Below, piece by piece: positions 23,905-36,803 of a stretch of DNA of 64,000 nt. Every line of letters begins with the position of its first letter. Within the stretch, counting starts at the first letter, position 1. A program made the position numbers and the translations under genes. Source of the stretch: Trichoderma breve (taxonomy: Eukaryota > Ascomycota > Sordariomycetes > Hypocreales > Hypocreaceae); contig NC_079234.1 of NCBI RefSeq assembly GCF_028502605.1, positions 310,001-374,000 of the forward strand, in the 5' to 3' direction. Under the pieces are notes generated by a model. It did not search any database. It worked only from the letters and a program-made list of their open reading frames with translations, and was not told where the DNA came from.

Positions 23905-25037
23905 ATGGACACAGCCACCAAAGTTGAGAAAACCATCAGAGTCGGAGCTGTTCAGGCCGAGCCTGTCTGGCATGACCTTGACGGATGTGTGGACAAGACC
24001 ATACAACTCATCAAGCAAGCAGCGGCGGATGGCGTTCAAGTTCTTGGATTTCCTGAAGTCTGGATCCCCGGCTACCCATGGTAAAACTCTCTGCCAACAA
24101 TGATCATATACCTCAGACTGGAACTCCATATGCTGACACTGTGAGTTGCATGGATGCTAGGCAGATGTGGTGCGCTCCACCAATTATCCAGGCGACTTGG
24201 GTTCCTCAGTATCAGGCAAACTCCATGACAAGGGACTCCCCCCAAATGAAACGCATTCAGGCCACCGTTAAAGAAGCCGGCATGTTTGTTGTACTGGGCT
24301 ACAGTGAGCGCGAGGGAGCCACCATCTACATTGCCCAAGCCTTCATCTCACCCGAAGGCGAAATCGTCCACAATCGCCGCAAAATCAAGCCTACTCATGC
24401 GGAACGTACAATCTGGGGAGAAGGCCAGGATGAATCCCTGAAAACCGTGGTAGACTCGCCGTTCGGTAAGATTGGTGGCCTCAATTGCTGGGAGCATCTG
24501 CAACCCTTGCTGCGTTACTACGAGTACACGCAAGGTGTGCAGATTCATATCTCGAGCTGGCCGTCCATCTTCAGCATGCCCGATCCTGAAAAGATCTCCT
24601 GGCTCTACCATGAGACTGGCGAGGCGAATAACCGCATCAGCCAGAACATGGCGATAGAAGGCGCAACTTTTGTCTTATGCTCCTCGCAGATTCTTACAGA
24701 GAAGGGTCTGGAGAAGAACAGCATACTAGCCGGTAATCCGGTCACTCAGGTTGTAAGTCAACATCACCAGCTCTGTTAGTTATGTTATCTGGCTAACCAC
24801 AACTTTCTTGTCTAGCCTGGCGGTGGCTTCTCCCAGATCTTCGGCCCCGATGGAAAACCATTGTGCGAACCAATTGGAGCGGGCGAAGAAGGAATTCTCC
24901 AAGCCGATATATCTCTGGGCGATATCACCAAGGCCAAAATATTCCTTGATGTCGCCGGCCATTATGCTCGACCGGACATGCTGAGTCTCCTAGTCAACCC
25001 GCCAGTTGCCAAGCATGTTACAATAATGGAGAAATAG
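23905..25037 (+). CDS. Nitrilase (nitrilase superfamily branch 1)
   Basis: Three exons (23905-24080, 24161-24752, 24816-25037) give 329 residues. The catalytic triad is complete: Glu51 in [11 protein letters not shown], Lys133 in [10 protein letters not shown] and the nucleophile Cys168 in GLNCWEH. The order and spacing fit fungal nitrilases, which hydrolyse organic nitriles to carboxylic acids and ammonia in the cytosol. [12 protein letters not shown] matches nitrilases better than cyanide hydratases, which usually read NCWENMNPFL. It ends 53 bp from the stop of a Zn2Cys6 regulator on the other strand. The first intron (80 nt) is my reconstruction from GTAAAA..CTAG and is supported by the reading frame. 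Substrate preference is unknown. Confidence 0.9.
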
Positions 25038-25090
25038 AGGGCTCTCTGTTGCTATATAGAATATTTACTGCACTAAATTACAAGTTTTCA

Positions 25091-26804
25091 TTAAATAAAC
25101 CAGGGAACTGCCGTCTCATAATTGACAAATTCCCACCATTTCGTACGATGCAAGTACGTTGAGTCAGCCTGAAGATCGTAGTGTTTCCAACAAGTCTCAA
25201 TGAGATTGCGCATTACCCGAATATTGCCGATGTTCCTCACATTATTCATCAGATCCAATATTCGTAGAATCCGGATGCGCTGTTCGTCTGTTTGGCATTC
25301 GCAAGCAACCATGAATATAGGCCATGGGCTTGTAGCCACTCCCAAGCGCTCCAATATGTCAAAGACCTCTTCCAAATAGGTCGCTTTTTGCTCATCGTCC
25401 CCAGGGAGAGGGATAACATGTAGCAGGTATAGAATGGTTCCTATGCGATACAGCTCTGCGGTAGCCAGAATGCGTGTGCGTCTTGCAGGGGCCTCGCCAG
25501 CCTCTTCATCGGGATCGAGCCTTTGAACAAGGTTATGTAGTGTATGCTCCAATTCGAATCGCTGTTGGATAAGTTTGGGTGATAGCGGATCAATTTCTTT
25601 TTGTATGATGGCGATGCGGAATTTATTCACTCGATGAATTATTGCAATTGTCTCCAGCGAGCACCCGAGAGCGCCAAGTATCTGCAACCATTCAAGTTAG
25701 CTTGAGAAGAGCAGAGTTATTCGTCGCAAGAACCCACCAAAGTGGCATCGCAGTTTGACGCTCCCAATAGGAAAAGAACATCGATGCAGTTATGGGCTTG
25801 CCGCATAGGCTGGCTGAAACATGCTAGCACTTCGTGATACAGGAACCAAGTGAAGAGGAAATCTGCCTTAATGTGTCTTCGATGCTCCGGGTACAACCCT
25901 TCCAGCATATATTTAGCACCATCAAGATGTGTCGTCCAGTGGCCGTCGGTCTCGTCGAAGACCTAGTATCGGTTAGAATGCAAATCACCTATCAATCTAC
26001 TCACTCTTTACAACTTACACTGTAGATACAAAGCATCATAGATGCAGCAAACTGCGTCTGGTTGAGATCGATATTGCTTGTTTCATGTCCGGGAGTTAAA
26101 GAAGCAGATAGATAGCGAACGGCATTTGTCTTGTATGTTAGAGCAGCTTCAGAACCGCTGCGGTGAAAGGCGGCAACGGCCATCATAGAATTCCACAAAG
26201 CTTTGGTTGCGCTGTCGCCCCGTGACAGCACCATCTGGACGAGGTCGGTCCGGAAGCCGTTCGTGACTTGCGTGGTCGAAATCATCGGAGCAATAACGCT
26301 CTCATCTTCATGGGTGTCAACCACAAGCTAGATTTATTAGACGGAAGGCTTTTGGATTCTTACAGTATGACATGAATAGAGCATCTTGGCCGACCATTGT
26401 CGGATAGAGGTTGAGAGTTCGGGTGGGTTTGGAGACAGTTCTCGCAATGAGCGCATTGTAAGAAGACGGGTCCAGCGACGAGGCCACATCGTTATGGTTG
26501 ACATTGAGGAAATGCCGGCCATAGTTCTTGGACGCCTCCAGCGGGTTTTCCGGCGGCTCATAAACTACGAAGCCGCTGTCTTTTCGCCGGCCATCATGGC
26601 GATCCGGCCACAGCAAACGGAGACCGTAACCCAAACATTGTCTGCCCGTGCGAGTGCAGTTGTGGCACACAGGCAGATCCCTGTCACACCCTATTTTCCG
26701 CTCTGGATGGCGCGCCTGTCAGCACTCGAGCGGATGCGCCAGCGCTTCAACTGGGAAGCCAAATACTCACGTTTACATGTCCAGCAGCCTTGTTTGGCCT
26801 TCAT
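25091..26804 (-). CDS. Zn2Cys6 transcription factor with fungal-specific domain 2
   Basis: Five exons (26804-26771, 26702-26364, 26305-26019, 25962-25738, 25681-25091) give 491 residues. The zinc cluster is split by intron 1 and reads CWTC-KQRKIG-C-DRDLPV-C-HN-C-TRTGRQ-C, a perfect C-x2-C-x6-C-x6-C-x2-C-x6-C. The acceptor of intron 1 was chosen because only the downstream AG restores this spacing. The rest is helical and looks like the fungal-specific transcription factor domain of PF11951. The third exon start (26305) is the least certain boundary. The gene is tail to tail with the nitrilase, which makes it a candidate regulator of that gene, but shared 3' flanks are weak evidence. Confidence 0.85.
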
Positions 26805-29800
26805 ATCTTCTAGGTCAAAGTCAAGTGACCTCGCCCAGTGCAATACGTCTTTGGCATTGTCACTCAGCCAAATCAATCAGGCGAGAGCAGCTCAAGCTAG
26901 CAGAGAAAGTAAGATGAGACGAGTCGCTTTTCTGACTGCATCCGCAGGCCTCCGCTTTCAGGAGCCGAAACGCGCCAAGGAAGGGCTATCAATATTCCGA
27001 TCCGTTAGGGATCGAGCCATTACTCGTACTCCTTTAACATGTACTGTATCAAGGTTGTGCTTGAGCATCAATGTTGGGGCGAAGACTACAAGTGTATATG
27101 CTGTGTCATTTTATTGTGAGAATAACTTTGATGAACTTGTGGTTAAACTCCGTGTTCCACGAGCAGACACTTCCGCCCAGCAACCTGCGCCAGGCGAGTT
27201 GGCGTAGCTTCAAGTAATACTGTAACCGTTTAGTGGGACATGCTTATTTTTTGACAGCCCCCGTTTGCTAAAAGTCACAAACGACCAGGGCTCTCCTGTA
27301 TTAGCCTAACGTACGATGCTTATCTAATGAAAAGTGATGCCGACTTTGGCCGAGACTTCAGATGTATCTAACTTGGGGTTGAGTATCTGGTTCTATAACA
27401 TTCATCGATAGGTGCTATTTCTACGTTTTTGACGAGTATTAGCAGTATGTGTTGGCATGAGAAAATACCCAGCTTGAATGCTCATATCTAGTCTAGCATT
27501 CATGAAGAACACTCATGAACAACTTATGCCCCATCTATGTCACGCCTTAAAGGCAGGTAACTCAAGTGAAAGGAAACAACTTTAGATTACACCGGTATAA
27601 CACACAGAGATGTATACCAGGAAATGAAAATTAGGCCTTTTTGAGTGTCTCAGTCATTATACAACTTACTAGAGTTGTCTTCAAGTTGCCCAGACACTTA
27701 GTAGGCACTTGTTATTGACAATCAGCAAATACCTTGTTTGCCGCTCGCCAGTGGCATTTACCTTCCCTGGATATCTTTTGTGCCTATGTTGGCATTGGCA
27801 TGTTACTGGAAAGGCATAATCTTGTATTCTAAGCTTAAAATGTAAGCTCAGCCAATCTAGCTTGGTATTATCTCTTCATGGCTCTGCTCAATGAAACTAG
27901 ATCGATAGCAGCCATAGTTTATAGTCGACTCCAGTCAGCAGCATCGTTATGCATCGAGAATATCGGTTGAAGAGCCAGGATCCCATCAATTGCAAAGAGA
28001 CCAAAAGTTCTATGTACCAATGCTCCGCAAGAAGAACTTCGAAAACGACAAGTTAGTGTCCTCGATTCAGATTTCTTTTAGAAACCCCCACAGTTAATCC
28101 AGGATTATCTCAAACACTGCCAAACACTTGCATTAATTCAATACGAACACACAAACGATTTGTTGGTTCAACTATAGCCAGACCTTCAAACACCTCATAT
28201 GGTTAGTTCTTCTAGTGACACCCGGTTGCTCGAGATAGCAAACACCCAACTATGTGGCACTGGATAATGAAGATAATGAAAGAGATCTTTGCCTACGAAA
28301 CCATTTTGAACCGATTCAAACCGTTTCTACATCTGAAAAAGTTCCACCATCGCCTAGCCATCGGGAATCCACAAAAGCTAATGATAAGGAAAGTATAGAT
28401 GAGGAAGTGGCTTTATTGTGAGATTGGCAGTATACGCCTCTACTTGCATCCAATGGTGGCTTTATTTGTATATTAGACTTTTAAATCTCCCAACAAAGAA
28501 GAGTAGTGTATCTTTCGTTTCTCAACATTGAAGAAACGGCCCTGTTTGGCAATCCTTTTCAGCTTCATCTGTTCAAAGACGCCTGTTGGGATATTCGATG
28601 GAGGGGCAAGGCATTGAATCTTGAGTATGTATGGTACAATTCTCCACGGTTTCCACGTAGAGACAGTTCATTAAATGGAAATCACTCAGTTCCCGTAGTT
28701 ATGTCTTGCCCTCATTCTGATTATACAGGTGGCTTCAAGTCTAGAGCTTTCACCTGTAATCAGTTTATAGAGCCAATGCCGCGTAGTGACTATATAGTGT
28801 GACGTTGCTCTTTTTCTTGTCGACACGCAGCACGATATTTTCATTTTTAATCCATAGGTGTGGCCGAGTGTCAGTATACAACAGCACTGTTGGAGTGCGA
28901 AGAGTTGCAAGCTCTTCTGTGTTACACTTCAGGAGGATGACACTCAGCGACAGATATTGGCATTTTCTGCTTCACTTAATAACCAGCTTATACTGATCTA
29001 CAACCATTATCCTGTATTTGATCAGGAGAGTATCACTTAGTACCATCACTCACCCGTACATTAACCTTATGGAACGAGTTTGGAAGGCGAGGTAGATTGC
29101 GTCTGTTTATACCTATTATGAATGTCATCGCACCTATGAACACTGCTCTGGCCCATCAACGAGAGAGTTCATAGGGAACTAGTTCTGTGTTCTCAAGTTC
29201 GGTCGAGCAAGATGGCCAAGGCATGCGTTCTCCAAGTAGTATATAGGTATCCAAAGTGTACGAATGTTTTCACGAATAAGAGTTCATTGCATCTAACATG
29301 TCTGCTACAGAGGTGGACAACAACAGGTCCTTAATGCTATTCGGAGAGATATTCAGGTCAACAGATTTGTACATCTTCCAATCTTGCCATGGAGGCACGA
29401 GATAAAGTACGAGCGTGCCAATAGACAGGCAACCTTTGCTCGACGGCACGACTAGGACATATGAAACAGTTCACAACCATCGAGACTGTTATCCATATCG
29501 AGAATATTTCTCCAGCGACTTTTCCTTTTTTTCGTTTTAGTACGCGGGTAAGGACATGAGGCGTTTCAGTCTGTTCCTGACGCCGCCTGAATCGCTTTCT
29601 ATGCTACTCTGGCTGGGGCGACGCGGAACAGAGTTGACTACCCCACAGCCTGTAGCATATCGTGTCGTCGCTATGCGATTCGACCGTTCTATGCAGAGAT
29701 GTTAGGCATTCTTTTGTACGACTTTGTCTAAGACCTTACGGGTACAATCGAATCGTCCCGGGTCGTTCAACACCGCATCGAGCTTTGCTCTCGCCTTCTC

Positions 29801-32411
29801 AGAAGCTGACGGCATGATGATACGTTGCGCTGCGATTTTGGATCAGTGAACAGGCGGTTTGCGGCAACCGATGTGTAAAATAGAGTTCGCCATACGATTA
29901 TATATCCTGCATGCGGGGTAACAGTGTTGTTTCAATACATATTCTTTTACAGAACTAAACTCTGGTTGATGTCTCCAACCCCAAAACGTAATTATGACAT
30001 CAAAGTCTAGAATTATGCCAAAAGCCAAGTACAGTAGCAGTATTGATTGGAGTCCCAACATAAATGCAGAGACTACCTGTAGTTATGGATGCAAGAAAGG
30101 TTATTGCTTTAACGATGGCTGGGTGTGGATCAACATTTCTCCAAGGTAGCTCTTTGAGAGCTGCCGCCACCGTGAGTTTGCCTCTTGTAGATGGAACACA
30201 GCTGCAGCAGTCCATTGCCGCTAGCCTCAAGAAGTGGAATTAGTTATACCGTTTTGTCCATGGCATATTATAAGTAGACTATTGGGACTCATAACGTCAT
30301 TTTAACACCCAACCAGCCAGTATACCTCGGAAGGAAGCCGTCGATTGTACCCATTGTCAAGTATTAGGGCGGGCAAACCAACGAGCGAATCCACTGGGTG
30401 TTCTATTTAGGGACGACAATTTGGTAAGCTAACATTCTAGTAACTCCTGACGGGCGAGCCAGGATATTGAGATTAAGATCCTAACCAAGAATGGGCTCGA
30501 CTGTGTGGCGGCTTACGGACGACAATAGCGCACGGGGAAATAGCCTGCTCGTGAAGCTGACTAAAATCTGAGATGCTGTAAAAGTTCCCAACAAGGGAAA
30601 AGGTACACCAGAAGGCTCGGTAACCTAGTGCGTTGAGATTAACATTGATTTTTGGCGAATGGATGGATGAATGAATTGCCTCATCATATGCCGTATATGC
30701 GAGGCCAACTGGCAATATGCGAATGCAAACTATAATAGACGAGGTGTGTGATTTATGCGTTGGCGAGTGCTATGATGTGGTCTTGTTCGGTTGGTGCCCA
30801 TCAATAAGCGATGCTCTACAGCCAATATTAACAATGGGTCATGATTTGAGAGGTCAATATCTCCTCCATGATGATTTTGAACCAAAGAACAGTCGCAAAT
30901 GTTGGGAAAGTGCATGTATTAGCTAATTGAAGTCCGTCTATTCCCAAGTGCTCGGAAGTGCCTGAAGGAAGATCGCGGAGAGCCAGGGAGTTTAATTAGA
31001 TGAATCTGACTGCGCCACAGAAAGCTTAACCGCAAGGATTCTTTGCCTGTGACGGAAACAGGGCTATCCGAGCTGGTCGTGAAATTTACTGGTTTAGAAT
31101 TGTACAAGTTTGTATGTGCTTTACATTTGACCGCATCCGGGTCGCTGACAGGATCCCCGATGGATGCAGCTCGGACATTTATCTGCTATCCAGAAAGCGG
31201 CACGTCTTCCCGGCGTAGGAGCGTGCATCACCGGTTATAGCTTCACAGCAACTAAGCTTAGATTATTTCTTGAGTCTACGAAACTGTTGGCAACGCCTTT
31301 TGCATAGAATATTATGAAGCAGCCACCCGAGAAAGAAAAGCATGTTTAAATGAGGATCTGTAGGTTCTGGAAGGATGAGCGCTTGCAAATTAGCGCACGA
31401 GTTTGAAAATAGCGACGATAATGGTGGAGAGAAACGCCACAGCCATTGACCGACGGATGAGCGTCCACCAACACACAAAGCACGCAGAGAGACAACATAA
31501 TGGATGTCAAAAATAAACAAGTCTCTGTTTCGAGCAAAATAGTAAAGGCCATGACAAATTTATTTTTGCGCGCAAATCCACAGTAAACTAGTACCTCGCT
31601 CGGACAAACAGTTGTCGTCCATTTCCTTCCCGTGAGTCTAAGTTTGCCGCCCGATCCGTTGTTGGACCTTTGACAGGGCCCAGTCAGCCTGATCCGTGAG
31701 CCCTTTCAAGCACGCCAGCGAGTGTGATTTTCATTTCCCCGCTAAAACAAAACATTCACAGGGTTGAAAGTTTGAGTGACGTTGACGGCTGTCTACGGTC
31801 AAAACATGTTTGTTTCTTGCATTATTCTGGGTGAAACAAAATCCTCTCGGCTGCGCCAGGCCGTGTTCACCAGGGAGGCAGAAACGCGCGCTTCTTGGGC
31901 CTGAACTGAGGCCAGACGCGGCTGCGCACGTTCACGCTTCGCAGGGCTAGCTAAGAAAAGGACGAACTTGGGCCACAGCCTCGATGGCCAAAAATAGCAC
32001 GGCAGTCAGCAGCCAGTAGTCATCCGCTTACCAACGCAGCTTGGGCCTTTGACTGACTGCACTTGGCCAGACTGCAATCGGCAATCTTAGCTTCCGGGTC
32101 AGGTAGTCTAAAATCGGAGCTGTAGGTCGATGGCTTAGAGAGGCTTTTGTGGGAAGCAGCCACATGCCATCCGGAAGCAGAGTGGTCCGCCTGTTCGGAT
32201 GGCAGAGATGATGCCGTCTAGTGAGAGCCTAGTGAAATTGGCATGCAGCGAGTGTTGAAGGTCGTGGAAGGGATCACCTAGTATATAACTATCTCATCGG
32301 TCATCCCATCTCAGTCAGAATATCATCATCATCGCCTCTCACTTCGACACCACCACTCAACACTCTTACTAATATCCACTTACACACACACAAACACAAA
32401 CACAAGCAACG
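26805..32411. other. Gene-poor stretch of 5.6 kb
   Basis: No frame above 100 codons survives apart from the part lying opposite the regulator to the left. Short open runs (for example about 28250-28420 and 28850-29040 on the plus strand) have protein-like composition, but no start, intron or domain supports them. The right end (31600-32400) is more GC-rich and is the promoter of the Rds1-like gene, with TATATAA at 32282-32288. I see no terminal repeats or transposase fragments. Confidence 0.4.
32282..32411 (+). promoter_or_regulatory. TATA box and leader of the Rds1-like gene
   Basis: TATATAA at 32282-32288 is followed by a C/A-rich leader (CACCACTCAACACTC and ACACACACAAACACAAAC) that leads directly into the start codon. 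This arrangement is typical of strongly expressed fungal genes. Confidence 0.55.
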
Positions 32412-33616
32412 ATGGCCAAGCTCACCAAGGTTCTCGCTTCCGCTCTGGCTCTGGCCGGATCTTCTGTCGCTACCTGGCCTCCCAACAGCAAGGACTGCAC
32501 TACCACCGCTGCTGCTGCCGATGGCTTCCCCACTCCCAGTGCTCAACAGCTGAGATCTATCGAAGAGCATGCCGATGGTACTCTCTCGAACGCTCCTCCG
32601 CCAGCCACACTGGCCGACAGCACCCTTCAGTCACTCCAGGTCATCGCCGTCAACGAGGAATTCGAGGTTGCCTATTTCACGTCCCTTCTCCAAAACGTCA
32701 CAGCTGGAGTTCCCGGCTTCGAGTCATGGAAGGGCTATGGCAAGGCTGAGCTGGAGAAGATTCTCAAGGTTATCATTGCTGTAAGTTGAGACTGGCCTTT
32801 CGAAATACGCTTTTTGCCTTGATCCATGCTAATGTTTGGTTTTTCTCCCCTGTTTAGCAAGAAGAGCTTCACGCACTCAACGCTCTCAACGCCTTGAACA
32901 AGTTCAAGAAGCTTGCTCCTCTGCCCTGCAAATACCACTTCCCGGCCACCAACATCCATGACGCCATTGCCGTTGCTGAGGCTTTCACCGCAGTGGTCCT
33001 GGGCACTCTCCAAGACGTCACCCAGGGCGCCGCCGCAGCTGGTGATGCCGGTTTCACTCGAGGCGTGGCCTCCATCATTGGTCAGGAGGGTGAGCAAAAC
33101 GGCTTTTACCGCACTCTCCTCGGCGCCGTCCCCTCCGAGAAGCCATTCCTCACTACCAGCGTCGGCCCGTTTGCTTATTCGTTCCTTAACAACAACTTTA
33201 TTGTTCCCAACTCGTGCCCCTTTGATGTCAACTCTCTCGGTGTCCCCATCTTCACTCAGCTCAACGTCGAGGGTGGTTCTGCCGCCCTTGCCGTCAAGCC
33301 CGATGATCAGTGGCTCAACTACAGTGCCGACCTGAGCTCCGTCAAGAACGCCGCCAAGTTCGCCAACGGCAAGGGTGATGGTCTCTTCGTCACCTACTTC
33401 AGCGGCCAGCTTCTCCCCATCAGCGTTCCCGTCAAGGACTTCAAGTGGAACGGTGGCAAGGTTTCCTTCAAGGCTTTCTTCCCCTTTGAGGAGAACATCA
33501 TGTTCGGCCTGTCCCTTGCCGCTTTGACCGACGGCAGCAACTTCACCAGCCCCGATGCTGTTCCCGCTGCCACACTGGCCGCCCCTGCTATCATCAACGT
33601 CAACGACGAGTTTTAA
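32412..33616 (+). CDS. Secreted ferritin-like protein of the Rds1/late sexual development family
   Basis: Two exons (32412-32780 and 32858-33616; intron GTAAGT..TTTAG) give 375 residues. A signal peptide (about 1-20, MAKLTKVLASALALAGSSVA) is followed by a four-helix ferritin-like region. Candidate metal-ligand helices are seen at VNEEFEVAYFTSLL, QEELHALNALNAL and IGQEGEQNGFYRTLLG. The C-terminal half is beta-rich and ends in VNDEF. These features match the ferritin-like PF13668 family that includes the stress-response protein Rds1 and Aspergillus late-sexual-development proteins. The protein is probably secreted or wall-associated; its biochemical role is not established. The strongly biased C-ending codons and clean leader suggest high expression. 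Confidence 0.87.
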
Positions 33617-34556
33617 GTCTGAAGCAGCTGGAAGCTAAAAGCACTTTGAGAACATAATGTGTAATGCCACTTGTTATTAATGGAGAATGGGGGTAAACGG
33701 TTGGGATTGTCATTTTGTCAATAGGACTGGGAGGAACAAGAATATATCCAATACAAGGGGGACTCTGGATGGGAATTTTAGGGGCGCATTTTCTTCTTTT
33801 TTTTCTAGTATTCATTCAATCAATAGACGATATCTCATTTCATCTTACCTCCACCTTGATCAATCTCACGTGCTCTAACAAAGTATACTTTGCATCATGA
33901 AAACGGTGTTGAGAGACTTGCCTGCTTGATCACAGTGAGAAACTCTGTTGTGTGGTGGTTAGCACTACTGTTTGGCTGCTACCGTCCGTTTTTTCATCCC
34001 GAGTCCACGGATTGGGTTTGGTTGTACAGCGAGATTATGTGTGCAAACAGCCATTATTGAGTGAATTGTTTACATCACTGACGAAACCGAATGAAAAAGA
34101 CAAGCGAGAAAGTGAACAAAACAGTCATAGAAATTGAATCTTGGACAGTTTCTGTTAGCTTTGGCCGGGAGTTTGTCTACCGGCATCGTACGAGATGGAT
34201 GACTAAGAAAATTATTATTAGTTCTGCCTTAGGCACCACTTCCCTCGCAATTTTTGTTAGCTTTTTGCTAGATTAGCTAATCAGCCATGATGCCGAGTTA
34301 TGAAGCTGGGCGGCGACTCTGACGGTAGTGAGCTTGAGGAACACACAAGTTCTCACATACTCACTGAAACTCAAACGCATTGCCACAGCATCAATCGCCA
34401 TTCGAACAATTCGCAGGTTACGAGTATAAAAGATCCGTCTCATGTAAAGGCCATACAGATTGGGCAACCTCTCATTGTGTGACTCCCATTGGTCCGCTTG
34501 AGCCCCGCGTGACAACCTGAGGCGCGTTGAAAAATGAGCTTCTCAAGACCGCCGTG
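33617..34556. other. Intergenic region, 0.94 kb
   Basis: Lies between the Rds1-like stop and the next regulator and serves as its promoter. Frames are short (about 60-80 codons) and without recognisable motifs. Confidence 0.4.
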
Positions 34557-36803
34557 ATGAAGAAATCAATTGCTTGCGGCGCATGTCGGACGTCAAAGAG
34601 AAGAGTAAATCAACACCAAAGCCATCTCGTTCCCGCTGCGGTTTTGCGGCTCATGCTGATTCATCCAGTGCATCCATTCTGGTGGACCGCCATGCATCCG
34701 CTGCAAGGAGAGAGGGGATGAATGCATCTTCCCTCCCAAAGGCACTTCCTTCATCTTTAGGCGCTCACGGCTTGAGCGCCAGGCTCGCGCACAGTCCAGT
34801 GCTCTGCCAACAGAGACCAACATCACAACCTCGCTATTATCAGCCTCCGCAGGGCCTCAGCGTGGCAATGCGGAAGACCCCGATGAGCAGCCCAAAGTCA
34901 ACCTTTGGGAGATTGACCCATTGGACTACGTGACAGATGAGGTCAAGGAGAGCTACCTGAGGTGTTCTTACAAGTGGTCCTTTCACCATATGCCTACTTT
35001 CTTCGCATCCATCCGGAATAAGACTCTAGATAGGTCTGTTGCGTGGGCGATGCTGGCCATCACAGTGCGGTTAGTTGACAATAGCCTTTTGCACCTAATA
35101 CCGACATCCCGAGAGGTGAAGCTAACTTACGGCCAAGATTCTCGCAACACCCACCAGATGGCTTCTCAAGCCAGATCCAGACGAGTAACTACTTCGCCGC
35201 TCATACCAGGTCTCTTATTCTTCCATCAATAGATGAGCCGAGCCTGCAGCGGATCCAAGTTCTTCTCATGCTCACCGGCCATTCATGGGGTTCAGGTGAA
35301 GGCAGACGTGCATGGGTTTACCTTGGAATGGCCGTGAGAATGGCCCAGATCATGGGCTTGTTCGAAGACCCTCCAGTCACAACCCTGGACAGGGAAGAGT
35401 TTATCCATGGGGAAGAACGACGGCGAACGGCGTGGACCTGCTTCCTTATGGACAGCCTTTTGAGCGGCGGCAAAGGCCGCGAGCGGCTTCTATCCGCGGA
35501 TAGCATGCACATCCAGCTACCTTGTGATACGAGCAACTTCATATTCGGCGAACCGGTCATCTGTCCCTACATAGAAGGCTATCGATCCGATGGCAATTCT
35601 ATGATCCCACCCGGCAACCTGGGCATTGTTGCACACAGCATGGGGGTTGCAGATATTTGGGGTGCTGTTGCAAAATGGTCCTGCTCTTCACACCCGAACA
35701 ACACGCCTCCTTGGCAGCCACAGTCGGAACTCCAACGTCTACTACTACGCTTAAACGCTTGGAGAGAATCGTTGCCTCCTCGTCTGCGATATGATCTATC
35801 GCTGCTGCACGCCCACAGTGTCCAGAATCAAGGACAGGCGTTTTGCTACATGCATTGCATCTACTTCATGTCTGTTATATTTCTATACCGATCCTATCTG
35901 CCTGAATTGGAGATGCACGAAGAAGCAGAGCATGAGGACGGCGATAGGAAGCAGTGGACCGAGTTTTCTTGCAGAGAACTCGCAAAAGTTGCCGACCAGG
36001 TGTGTGAAATGCTTCAGGATATCCGCGGATTCGGTCTTTTCTTTCTACGTGGCCTGGTTCCGTGGATAGGCTTTACTATCTACACCGCAGTTGGAACACT
36101 GCTCTATTTTTGGCATTTCCCCCATGTTAGTGAAGGCGACCCGCAGATTGAAAGCTGGAGACAGCGCATCATCGACGGTTGTGTTTTTCTCAAGGACATG
36201 AGGCAAGCCTGGCCCATGGCAGATACTTGGGTATGTCGCCGTTCTTCACACCAGTCCCCTGATATTCTTGCAAGCATTGCTAACCATCATCCTTTCTTAG
36301 CGCGAAACCATCAAGGCAATGCATATCTTCTATAGCAATGTCAAGTCAAAGGGCAACCAGTCCATGAGCCCGAGTGCGCGTCGAGAGATGAGAAACGCCA
36401 TCATCGACTACGGCGCATTACAACCATCTCCCGTTCAAGCTGCCGATAGTGGGAGCGAGGAAGAGACTTTGGTAAATTCTTCTCCACTACCTAGTGTCCC
36501 CTCACTCACGGCCATCACTGACACATTGGATAGGTTGTTTCTGAACAGGACGAAACGAATCAGAATGAGATTAGTACAAACGATACTGAGATCAGTCCAA
36601 ACGAGCCTGAGATGAGCACAAACGAGACTGAGCTTATATCTCACGAGTTTGGTGTGGTACCGCCTGCCGATTATGACCTTTTTGATACGCATTTTGATAT
36701 TGACTCTACAATGGCCGCATCGTTTGCCGATGCCACCCAGGGCTTCTGGGAGGGGTATCCTGGGAATCATGTTGATATATCAGGATGGGAGGTGACGCCC
36801 TGA
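34557..36803 (+). CDS. Zn2Cys6 transcription factor with Fungal_trans domain
   Basis: Five exons (34557-34604, 34669-35069, 35138-36230, 36301-36471, 36534-36803) give 660 residues. The zinc cluster is split by intron 1: ACGACRTSKRR lies in the 48-nt first exon, then C-IHSGGPP-C-IR-C-KERGDE-C. The Fungal_trans domain (PF04082) is clear around VLLMLTGHSWGSGEGRRAW and RRRTAWTCFLMDSLLSG. The last intron has two in-frame acceptors 15 nt apart (exon start 36534 or 36549), giving 660 or 655 residues. The final exon is acidic and carries a three-fold 7-residue repeat, a plausible activation region. Its targets are unknown; it lies 2.2 kb upstream of the cyanide hydratase in the same orientation. Confidence 0.86.
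36567..36629 (+). repeat. Three 21-bp in-frame tandem repeats
   Basis: Three imperfect 21-bp units encode EISTNDT, EISPNEP and EMSTNET in the last exon of the regulator. Copies differ at several positions, mostly preserving the E-x-S-x-N-E/D-x pattern. Length variation between strains would be expected. Confidence 0.75.

Noticed and set aside
26386..27207. A 273-codon plus-strand open frame
   Set aside because: It lies opposite the first exons of the Zn2Cys6 gene at 25091-26804, whose zinc cluster, splice signals and phases are convincing. The plus frame has no domain and is a shadow.
35209..35232. A possible short intron (GTCTCTTATTC..ATAG) in the regulator at 34557-36803
   Set aside because: Reading straight through gives an uninterrupted frame that joins sensibly to the Fungal_trans domain, and 24 nt is too short for a fungal intron.
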